A model generated the notes under the pieces. The model saw only the letters and a list, made by a program, of their open reading frames with translations. It was not told where the DNA came from and searched no databases. From Curvibacter gracilis ATCC BAA-807 (lineage in GTDB: Bacteria > Pseudomonadota > Gammaproteobacteria > Burkholderiales > Burkholderiaceae_C), in the NCBI RefSeq assembly GCF_000518645.1, contig NZ_JADZ01000031.1:1-64000 (forward strand): DNA of 64,000 bases. Direction: 5' to 3'. Positions 42,772 to 49,513 of the stretch are shown here, one piece after another. Every line of letters begins with the position of its first letter. The first letter of the stretch is position 1. The translations under genes and the position numbers were made by a program.

Positions 42772-43577
42772 GCCGTGGCCTTTCGAAAGCGGTGGGTGAA
42801 AGTGGGGTCGTAAAGCTTGGAGCGGGCCAGCGTCTCCCAGTCGGCGGCGCCCAGCGTGGGGCTGGCCACCACCATGGCCTGGCTGACAATGCCGGCCTCG
42901 CGGCAGCGCTGCTTGATGTCGGCCAGGGTGCCGCGCACGATGCGCTCCTGCCCCGGCCAGCTGGCCTTGTGCACCACCAGCATGGGCGCGTCTTCAGGCC
43001 AGCCGGCAGCCCGCAGACCCGCTTCGATCTTGTGCATCAGGGTGATCGACAGAAAGATGCACAGCGTGCTGCGGTGCGCGGCCAGGGCGGCCAGGTCTTC
43101 GCCCTCGGGCATGGGGGTGCGGCCCTCGACGCGGGTGAGGATCACGGTCTGCGTGACCTCGGGCAAGGTCATGGACTCGCCGGCGGCCGCCATCGAGGCC
43201 ATGGCCGACGACACGCCGGGCACCACGGCCCAGTCGATGCCCAGGGCGGTGAGCGGGCGGGTCATCTCGATCAGGGCGCCGTACAGGCCGGGGTCGCCGG
43301 TCTGCAGGCGCACCACGGTGGCGTGGCGCGCGGCCTGCTCGGCCAGCCAGTCGCTCATCTGCTCCAGCGTCATGTCCTTGGAGTCGCGCACCAGGCAACC
43401 CGCCGGGGCGTACAGGGTGACGGCCTGGTCGACCAGCGAGCCGGCAAACAGCACGGCCCCGGCCTGGGCCAGCAGCCGCTGGCCCTTGAGGGTGATCAGC
43501 TCGGGGTCGCCCGGGCCGGCCCCGACAAACCAGACCTTGCCCAGGGGTCGCGGTGCGGGCAGTTGGGCTTCAGTCAT
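42768..43577 (-). CDS. cobM: precorrin-4 C11-methyltransferase
   Basis: 269 residues. VWFVGAGPGDPELITLKGQ, GDPGLYGALIEMTRPL and the SAM pocket VPGVSSAMASMAAAGESMTLPE with TQTVILTRVEGRTPMPEGE are the CobM/CbiF hallmarks. It methylates C11 of (cobalt-)precorrin-4. The start is four bases inside the cbiO stop, and cbiX follows with a four-base overlap. Function is firm; aerobic or anaerobic assignment follows from the presence of CbiD and CbiX. Confidence 0.9.
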   Translation of the reverse strand: MTEAQLPAPRPLGKVWFVGAGPGDPELITLKGQRLLAQAGAVLFAGSLVDQAVTLYAPAGCLVRDSKDMTLEQMSDWLAEQAARHATVVRLQTGDPGLYGALIEMTRPLTALGIDWAVVPGVSSAMASMAAAGESMTLPEVTQTVILTRVEGRTPMPEGEDLAALAAHRSTLCIFLSITLMHKIEAGLRAAGWPEDAPMLVVHKASWPGQERIVRGTLADIKQRCREAGIVSQAMVVASPTLGAADWETLARSKLYDPTFTHRFRKATA

Positions 43578-44440
43578 GGCAAGCCTTGTTCACGTGAAGA
43601 GGTGGTGGGTTGCAACAGGCCAAGCAGCGCTTCGTGGCTGCGCGGCGGCTCGCCCTGCGGGGCCAGGCCCTGCTGCTGCAAGGCCTGGTGCAGCTCCAGC
43701 ACCCGGGGCAGGGGCTGGCCGGCCCGCCGCCAGGCGGGTGCCTGGCTGGGCAGATCGGCGGCGGGCAGTGAGGCCGTGCAGCGGCCGGCCTGCATCAGGT
43801 GCAGGTGGTCGGCCCAGGCGTAGGCAAAGTCGATGTCGTGGGTGGACAGCAGCACGGTCACACCGCGCGCCACCAGCGTGTCCAGCAGGGCCGTGAGTGC
43901 CTGCTGCATGGGGGCGTCCAGGCCGGCCATGGGCTCGTCGAGCAACAGCACCTCGGGCTGCATGGCCAGCACACCGGCCAGGCACACACGCTTCTTCTGA
44001 CCAAAGCTCAGCTGGTGCACCGGGGCCAGCGCGTGCACGCTCAGGCCCACATCGGCCAGCGCGGCGCGCACGCGCTCACGCACGGTGGCCTCGTCCAGCC
44101 CCAGGTTGAGCGGGCCGTAAGAGACGTCTTCAAACACCTGGGCCGAGAACAGCTGGTGCTCGGGGTTCTGGAACACCAGCCCCACCCGCTGGCGCAGCGC
44201 GCGCAGGCCGGCCCGGCTGGCATCCAGCGGCGCGCCATCGAACAGGATCTGCCCCGCAGCGGGCCGCAGCAGGCCGTTGAGCTGCTGCAGCAAGGTGGTC
44301 TTGCCGGCGCCATTGGCGCCCAGCAGCGCATGGCGCCGCCCGCGGGCCAGGCGCAGGCTGCAGTCGTGCAGGCCCTGGGGGCCGTCGGGGTAGCGGTAGG
44401 CCACGCCCTGCAGCTCAAAGATGGGCTGTGCCATGTTCAT
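43574..44440 (-). CDS. cbiO: cobalt ECF transporter ATPase
   Basis: 288 residues from ATG 44440, overlapping the cbiQ stop (ATG 44434 is a close alternative). Walker A HALLGANGAGKTTLLQQLNG, Q-loop VGLVFQNPEHQLFSAQVFEDV, signature LSFGQKKRVCLAGVLA and Walker B VLLLDEPMAGLD are all present. It powers the CbiMNQO cobalt importer. The C-terminal 70 residues (RVLELHQALQQQGL) are a short regulatory extension found in cobalt and nickel versions. Confidence 0.92.
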   Translation of the reverse strand: MNMAQPIFELQGVAYRYPDGPQGLHDCSLRLARGRRHALLGANGAGKTTLLQQLNGLLRPAAGQILFDGAPLDASRAGLRALRQRVGLVFQNPEHQLFSAQVFEDVSYGPLNLGLDEATVRERVRAALADVGLSVHALAPVHQLSFGQKKRVCLAGVLAMQPEVLLLDEPMAGLDAPMQQALTALLDTLVARGVTVLLSTHDIDFAYAWADHLHLMQAGRCTASLPAADLPSQAPAWRRAGQPLPRVLELHQALQQQGLAPQGEPPRSHEALLGLLQPTTSSREQGLP

Positions 44441-45195
44441 GTCCACGCCACGCCCCACGTACCGACCAGCAGGCCCAGCGAGGCCAGCGCCGCCAGCCCG
44501 ACATCGCGCCGCGCATGGGGGTAGACCGGAGGCAGAAAGCGCAGCCCGGCCCCACCGCAGCGGGCCTCGGCGCTGGCCTGCAGCACCCGGGCGCGCTGCC
44601 ACAGCTGCACGGCCTGGTGGCCCAGCAGCAAGGCGATGGATCGCACGGCCTGGGCCCGGCTGGCATAGCCCAGGCGGGCACGCTGGGCGCGGCTGGCCTC
44701 GTGGAACAAGGCCAGGGCCACAAACAGCAGCCGGTGGCACAGCACCATCAACTCCAGCAGCAGATCGGGCACGCGCAGGCGGCGCAACAAGGCCATCAGA
44801 TCGGGCAGCGGTGTGGTCAGCACCAGGCCCAGCAAGGCCGCCAGCGAGGCCAGCGCGCGGGCGCTGGTGTGGGCCGCCAGGGCCAGGGCCTCAGGAGGCC
44901 ATTGCAAGGTGGGCAAGGTGGGCAGAGCGTGACCGCCCCAGCCCAGCGACACCGCCATCGACGCGGCCGACAGGGCCAGAAAGCCCAGCGGCGCCCAGGC
45001 CGCCCGCAGGTAGGCGCGCCAGGGCACACCGGCCCCCAGCAGGCACACAGCGGCCAGGGCGGCCGCGCAGCCCAGGGCCCGCCCGGGCGTGGCAGCGCCC
45101 TGGGCCGCAGCCAGACCGGCCAGCGCCCACAAGCCCTTGGCGGCCGGCGACACCCCCCGCCAGCGGTTGGCGTAGGCCCAATGTTCGATCAACAC
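44437..45195 (-). CDS. cbiQ: cobalt ECF transporter T component
   Basis: 252 residues from GTG 45195; no ATG fits. About five to six hydrophobic helices, with the coupling-helix region ASRAQRARLGYASRAQAVRS near the C-terminal third, typical of EcfT proteins that link CbiM to CbiO. Spacing of six bases from cbiN and a four-base overlap with cbiO place it in the same transcript. The sequence is divergent, but the position makes the call secure. Confidence 0.85.
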   Translation of the reverse strand: MLIEHWAYANRWRGVSPAAKGLWALAGLAAAQGAATPGRALGCAAALAAVCLLGAGVPWRAYLRAAWAPLGFLALSAASMAVSLGWGGHALPTLPTLQWPPEALALAAHTSARALASLAALLGLVLTTPLPDLMALLRRLRVPDLLLELMVLCHRLLFVALALFHEASRAQRARLGYASRAQAVRSIALLLGHQAVQLWQRARVLQASAEARCGGAGLRFLPPVYPHARRDVGLAALASLGLLVGTWGVAWT

Positions 45196-45201
45196 GGCGG
45201 A

Positions 45202-45558
45202 TCAGGGCTGAGGGTGGGCGGGTTCAGCCGGGCGAGCCAGGTCCGAAGCCGGGACCTGCCGCGCAGCCCGCTCACGCGCCACCGACAGCCCGAGCCAGAA
45301 GCCAATCACCCCGGCGCCCAGCGCGGCCTGCAGCGCAAACAGCAGCGAGGCGATCTCATTGCTGGCGGGCTCCAGCACCGGGCTGAACCAGGGCTGGTAG
45401 TGCGGCGCCAGTTGGGCAATGGCCTGCTGGGCCTGGGCGTCGGCCCCGCCAAAGTGCTCGGCCAGCGCGGCCGCGTCGGTGGGCTGGGCCACCCAGCACA
45501 GGGGCAAGGCGGTGATCAGCACCACGGCGGCCAGCAGCATCAGGTTGCGCCGGCTCAT
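45202..45558 (-). CDS. cbiN: cobalt transport protein CbiN
   Basis: 118 residues with two membrane helices. The periplasmic loop [19 protein letters not shown] followed by [16 protein letters not shown] and the second helix [20 protein letters not shown] are the CbiN signature. It is a small accessory that supports cobalt loading of CbiM. Four-base overlap with cbiM. Confidence 0.9.
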   Translation of the reverse strand: MSRRNLMLLAAVVLITALPLCWVAQPTDAAALAEHFGGADAQAQQAIAQLAPHYQPWFSPVLEPASNEIASLLFALQAALGAGVIGFWLGLSVARERAARQVPASDLARPAEPAHPQP

Positions 45559-46232
45559 GCCTGCACCCCACGGCGGGCGAACAGGGGCAGACCCTGCAGT
45601 TCGGCCGCATTGAAGCGGGCCATGGCATTGACCACCAGCACGGTGAGCAGCCCTTCGCTGATGGCCAGCGGGATCTGCGTGAGGGCAAAGATGCCGCCAA
45701 ACTTCAGCAGCGAGGCGGCCACACCGCCCACGGGATCAGGAAAGGCCCAGGCCAGTTGTACCGAGGTGCACAGGTAGGTGGCCAGGTCGCCCAGGCAGGC
45801 CGCCAAAAACACCGCGCCCGAGCGCCCCAGGCCGACCCCGCGCGCCAGCCGGAACACCGCGTACGACACCAGCGGCCCCACGATGCCCATCGAAAACAGA
45901 TTGGCCCCCAGCGTGGTGAGCCCGCCATGCGCCAGCAGCAAGGCCTGGAACAGCAACACCACCAGCGCGATCGGCACCATGGCCGCCGGGCCGAACAGCA
46001 TGGCGCCCAGCCCCACCCCGGTGGGGTGCGAGCAGCTGCCCGTGACCGAGGGCAGCTTGAGTGCCGACAGCAAAAAGGCAAAGGCCGCGCTCACGCCCAG
46101 CAGCATGCGCTGCTCGGGCTGCGCCTGCACGCTGCGCTGCAGGGATCGCAGGCCCCAGATCACAAAGGGTAAAGACGCGGCTGACCAGCCCAGCGCGTGC
46201 GCTGGCGGCAAAAAGCCTTCCATGATGTGCAT
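45555..46232 (-). CDS. cbiM: cobalt ECF transporter S component
   Basis: 225 residues. The mature N-terminus [16 protein letters not shown] supplies the metal-binding His2 (MH motif), and [17 protein letters not shown] and [20 protein letters not shown] carry further His ligands. Six to seven helices. It is the substrate-binding part of the cobalt importer and the first gene of the B12 operon, expressed under the upstream B12 riboswitch. Ribosome binding site GGGAGG lies just before the ATG. Confidence 0.93.
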   Translation of the reverse strand: MHIMEGFLPPAHALGWSAASLPFVIWGLRSLQRSVQAQPEQRMLLGVSAAFAFLLSALKLPSVTGSCSHPTGVGLGAMLFGPAAMVPIALVVLLFQALLLAHGGLTTLGANLFSMGIVGPLVSYAVFRLARGVGLGRSGAVFLAACLGDLATYLCTSVQLAWAFPDPVGGVAASLLKFGGIFALTQIPLAISEGLLTVLVVNAMARFNAAELQGLPLFARRGVQA

Positions 46233-46370
46233 TCGAATCCTCCCGTCGAATGGTTCCTGTCAAGGCACCACGCGGAGGATGAAAAAGACGGCCAGACGCC
46301 CGCAGACAAGCCGAGGCACGTTGGCTGCAGTTTTCCCGTCACCCCGGGGAATGGTGCTGGCGCTTTTTCG
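46233..46370 (-). promoter_or_regulatory. expression platform of the B12 riboswitch
   Basis: 138 bases between the aptamer and cbiM. It contains CCCCGGGG-type self-pairing and a GTCTGCGGGCGTCTGGCCGTC stretch followed by TTTTTC (split motif, leftward reading), then the GGGAGG ribosome binding site. A terminator or ribosome-site masking switch is possible; I cannot decide which. Confidence 0.4.
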
Positions 46371-46549
46371 GGCCGGTATTCTGGCTCGCCTTCATCCTTC
46401 TCCGCACCTTCCCGTGACATGCACAGTGGTGTGTTGGCGGAGTCGTCTGGCTTACAGCAGCGGGGGCTGCGCCGGAATGGCTGCACAACATGCTTGTGCG
46501 GCGTCACCGGCTTCCCGTTTAACGTGACCCTCGAAAAGGCCACGCACCC
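46371..46549 (-). promoter_or_regulatory. cobalamin (B12) riboswitch
   Basis: Read leftward: a 5' GGGTGCGTGGCC element at 46549-46538, ACGGGAAGCCGGTG, a CCGGCGCAGCCCCCGCTG core ending in CTGTAAGCC, CACGGGAAGGTGCGG, and the closing B12 box GAGCCAGAATACCGGCC at about 46387-46371. Order and spacing match adenosyl- or other cobalamin aptamers. It sits 139 bases upstream of cbiM and should shut the operon down when cobalamin is plentiful. Confidence 0.92.
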
Positions 46550-46622
46550 GAAGCGGCGATCTTAACTGCGAAATGGGAAGGTGCGGCACAAAGCCCATCT
46601 ACCCCCCCTGGCCACAACGCCC

Positions 46623-47339
46623 TCAGGCCCGCACGGTGGTGGCCAGCGTGAGCTGGTAGCCGAAGCCGCGCACGGCCTTGATGGCCTCCTGCCCGCCCGG
46701 TGCGGCGGCCATCTTCTGGCGCAGTCGGCTGATCGTCACCGGCAGGTTGTCGCGGATGCGGGGCAGCTCCTGCCTGGGGTCCAGCCGCTGCACCAGCACC
46801 TCGGTGCTGAGCTTGCGCTCGGGCGCCAGGGCCAGTTCGTACAGCAGGCGCGACTCAAACAAGGTCAGGCCGATCACGGCCCCGGCAGGCAGGGTCAGCT
46901 GTTGGCGCGGCATGTCGAGTTGCAGGCCGTTGGAGACGCGACGGCGGATGCGGCGGGCCAGGTTGGCGATCACGGCTTCCAGCTCGTCGACGTTGGCAGG
47001 CTTGGTGAGGTAGACATCGGCGCCGCTCTGATAGCCCGCGGTCTTGTCGGAGGGCATCACGCGGGCGGTCAGCATCACCAGCCCCATCTCGGGAAAGGCA
47101 TGGCGCATGCGGCGGCACAGGCTCAAACCGTCCTCGCCGGGCAGGTTCAGGTCCACCACCAGGATGTCGGCATGGCGCTGGCGCAGCAGGGTCTCCAGCA
47201 CCTCGCCATCGTCGGCGCCTCGCACCTGGACCCCGGGGCCGCTGAGGTGGTCCACCAGCTCGAGTCGGACCAGGTCGTGGTCTTCGACCACGATGATGTC
47301 CAGTGGCCCGGTCTGGGCAACAGCTTCTTTCAATGGCAT
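46623..47339 (-). CDS. DNA-binding response regulator
   Basis: 238 residues from ATG 47339. Receiver domain at 13-125 with acidic pocket VVEDHD, phosphoacceptor Asp63 in VVDLNLPGEDG, Thr in VMLTARV and Lys in YLTKPA. The C-terminal winged helix (LTLFESRLLYELALAPERKLSTEVLVQ ... GFGYQL) is the OmpR/PhoB-type, although shortened. It overlaps the end of the sensor kinase gene by ten bases and must be its partner. The target genes are unknown; the divergent subtilase is a candidate. Confidence 0.85.
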   Translation of the reverse strand: MPLKEAVAQTGPLDIIVVEDHDLVRLELVDHLSGPGVQVRGADDGEVLETLLRQRHADILVVDLNLPGEDGLSLCRRMRHAFPEMGLVMLTARVMPSDKTAGYQSGADVYLTKPANVDELEAVIANLARRIRRRVSNGLQLDMPRQQLTLPAGAVIGLTLFESRLLYELALAPERKLSTEVLVQRLDPRQELPRIRDNLPVTISRLRQKMAAAPGGQEAIKAVRGFGYQLTLATTVRA

Positions 47340-49354
47340 GGCAGGCAGACCTCGAAGTGGATCAGGGGGGTGGTGCCAGGGCGGCTCTCGGGGCGGTAGC
47401 TGAGGGTGCCGCCCTCGCGTTCGACCAGGCATTTGACCAGGTACAGCCCCAGCCCCGAGCCGGTGCGCTGGTGCGCCCCCTCGGCACGGTAGTACTTGCT
47501 GAACACGCGATCGGCATCGGGCAGGCCGGCCTTGCCGACCGCATTGCCCACCCGCACACACACCCAGCGGCCGGATTGCCCGTCTGGCGTCAGCGATTGC
47601 AGGTGCAGATCGATCTGCGATCCAGAGGGGGAGTAGCCCAGCGCGTTGTCGAGCAGGTTGCCCAGCACGGTCTGGAAGCCTTGGACATCGACGCGGGCGG
47701 GCAAACTGGTTGGGGCGCTCAGCGCCACACGCCCGCCCTCGGGTTGTGCAGCCACGCACTGGGCCACCAGCTCGACCAGATCGGCCTCGGAGCGCTTCGT
47801 GCCCCAGGCGCCGGACTCGAGCCGGTCCACCTGGCGGCAGCGGTCGAGCACCGTGTCCATGCCCAGGACCGCAGCCTGGATGTGCTCCAGGCGCGTCAGC
47901 TGCGCAGGGGGCAGATCGTCGCCATGGCGGAGCATGTTCAAGACGGCCAGCCGGATCGAGGCCAGGGGGTTCTTCAACTCGTGCAGGAGCATGCCCAGGA
48001 AGCTGGTGCTGGCGGCCAGCTGATCGTGCTTGGCCTGCAGCAGCAATTGCGAGGCCGCCACCTCGCGTTCGAGCAAGCCCCTGGCATCCCGGTCGAGCTG
48101 GTCGCGGCGGGTGAGCACCACGTGCTGCATGACCGAGCCGAACAGGTTGATCAACAGCGCCGGATACAGGTGCCAGAAGGTCATCGGCCCCACCCCGAGC
48201 AGGGGCAGCACAAAGGCGATCAGGTACAGGGTCTGGGCCGTGAACAGCCAGCGCACGATCCAGCGCAGCCGGGTGTCCTGGATCCTGAGCAACCAGGTCA
48301 CGATGGAACCCAGAAAAGTGCCCCACAGCAGCAGATTGGAGTTCAGGCCCATGGCCAGATGGGCCTGCTCATGCCAGATCCACCACAGTTGCAGCGGAAA
48401 GGCCAGCGTGGTGCAGGCGTACAGCCAGACAGCCCACCGGGGCGCACCGAAGCGCTTCACGAACACCGCGTAGTACAGCATGCCCAGAGAGAGATGCCCG
48501 CACAAGACGGAAGAGGTCCAGGCATCCACCCCATGCGGGGCATGCGGCATGAAGTACTTGGCCACCACCCCGAGGTAGAACAGCGTCAGGATCACCGTGC
48601 CCGCCTGCAGGCACAGGTTCATCGCCCACAGGATGTCTCGCGTGAGGATGAAGCGCAGCGTGGACATCCAGGCCAGCACCAGCACGATGCCCAGGTAGAG
48701 GCCCAGCCACAGCAGGGTCAGCCCTTCGAACTGAAGGGCGCTGTCCTGGGTGCGCACATTCACGTACAGCGCATGGGTGCTGGTGCTGCGCAGGCGCACG
48801 TAGAACACCGTGGGTTCGGTGGCCGAGGTGTCCAGGGCCAGGCTGTAGTTCAGGGTGGCCCGCTCACGGCGGTCGAAAGGAAAGCGGTCGCCCTCCTGCC
48901 GCACTGTCCAGGGGCCCAGGCGGCCATCAGGGCCACGTGGGCGGCTGTACAGCTGAAGATCGTCAAGGTACAGGGGCTGCAGGGTGGCCCACAGCGGCTG
49001 TGCCGCAGTGGGTGGCACGGTCACGCGCAACCAGGTGGCACCGCGCTGATAGCCGCGGGCCACGATGGTGGGGGCCGGCTGGAAGGCCTGCCCCAACACC
49101 TCTTCCAGGCGGGCCTCACCCGTGGGGTCAGCCCAGACGGCGCGCTCGACCTCGATCTGGGTGGCCAGCTCGGCTCGACCCGCCAGGGGCCAGGCCAGCG
49201 CCAGCAGACACAGCAGGGGCATCAGCCACAGGCGGGCGCAGCACAAGGTGTGCAGCCGCACACGGAGGGCAGCGGGCGTGGACGTCGCCGGGGTTGCCGG
49301 GGTCGCCGGGGTCGCAGGGGTCATGGGGCGGTGCAATAAAACGCAATCTTTCAT
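47330..49354 (-). CDS. 7TM-DISM sensor histidine kinase
   Basis: 674 residues if it starts at ATG 49354 (ATG 49324 is equally possible and skips a Thr-Pro-Ala repeat). A signal/TM segment is followed by a periplasmic 7TMR-DISM extracellular domain (TWLRVTVPPTAAQPLWATLQ...DRFPFDRRE), seven membrane helices and a cytoplasmic kinase: LLHELKNPLASIRLA (phospho-His H-box), NLLDNALGYSP (N-box) and GSGLGLYLVKCLVEREGG (G-boxes). It detects an unknown periplasmic signal, perhaps a carbohydrate, and phosphorylates the overlapping response regulator. Confidence 0.85.
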   Translation of the reverse strand: MKDCVLLHRPMTPATPATPATPATSTPAALRVRLHTLCCARLWLMPLLCLLALAWPLAGRAELATQIEVERAVWADPTGEARLEEVLGQAFQPAPTIVARGYQRGATWLRVTVPPTAAQPLWATLQPLYLDDLQLYSRPRGPDGRLGPWTVRQEGDRFPFDRRERATLNYSLALDTSATEPTVFYVRLRSTSTHALYVNVRTQDSALQFEGLTLLWLGLYLGIVLVLAWMSTLRFILTRDILWAMNLCLQAGTVILTLFYLGVVAKYFMPHAPHGVDAWTSSVLCGHLSLGMLYYAVFVKRFGAPRWAVWLYACTTLAFPLQLWWIWHEQAHLAMGLNSNLLLWGTFLGSIVTWLLRIQDTRLRWIVRWLFTAQTLYLIAFVLPLLGVGPMTFWHLYPALLINLFGSVMQHVVLTRRDQLDRDARGLLEREVAASQLLLQAKHDQLAASTSFLGMLLHELKNPLASIRLAVLNMLRHGDDLPPAQLTRLEHIQAAVLGMDTVLDRCRQVDRLESGAWGTKRSEADLVELVAQCVAAQPEGGRVALSAPTSLPARVDVQGFQTVLGNLLDNALGYSPSGSQIDLHLQSLTPDGQSGRWVCVRVGNAVGKAGLPDADRVFSKYYRAEGAHQRTGSGLGLYLVKCLVEREGGTLSYRPESRPGTTPLIHFEVCLPCH
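49285..49320. repeat. four copies of a 9-base tandem repeat
   Basis: TCGCCGGGG, TTGCCGGGG, TCGCCGGGG and TCGCAGGGG run head to tail. On the coding strand they encode Ala-Thr-Pro units at the very N-terminus of the sensor kinase. The unit is a multiple of three, so slippage would change length and not frame. Confidence 0.7.
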
Positions 49355-49513
49355 GTGAGCCGGTTGATACAAACGCGAGGCCATTTGGCCATGGCCGCTT
49401 CCCGTTTCCATCGTGTCTCCAAGCCAGTGTCCGAGCCGACCCAGGGCAATTGCTCGCACAGCCGGGGAGGCCGATGGTATCGGAAGAGGCTCTGGCCTTC
49501 AGCCCACCCCCAC

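Noticed and set aside
46623-48326. A 567-codon frame containing the response regulator
   Set aside because: The upstream part is out-of-frame kinase sequence; the regulator starts at 47339.
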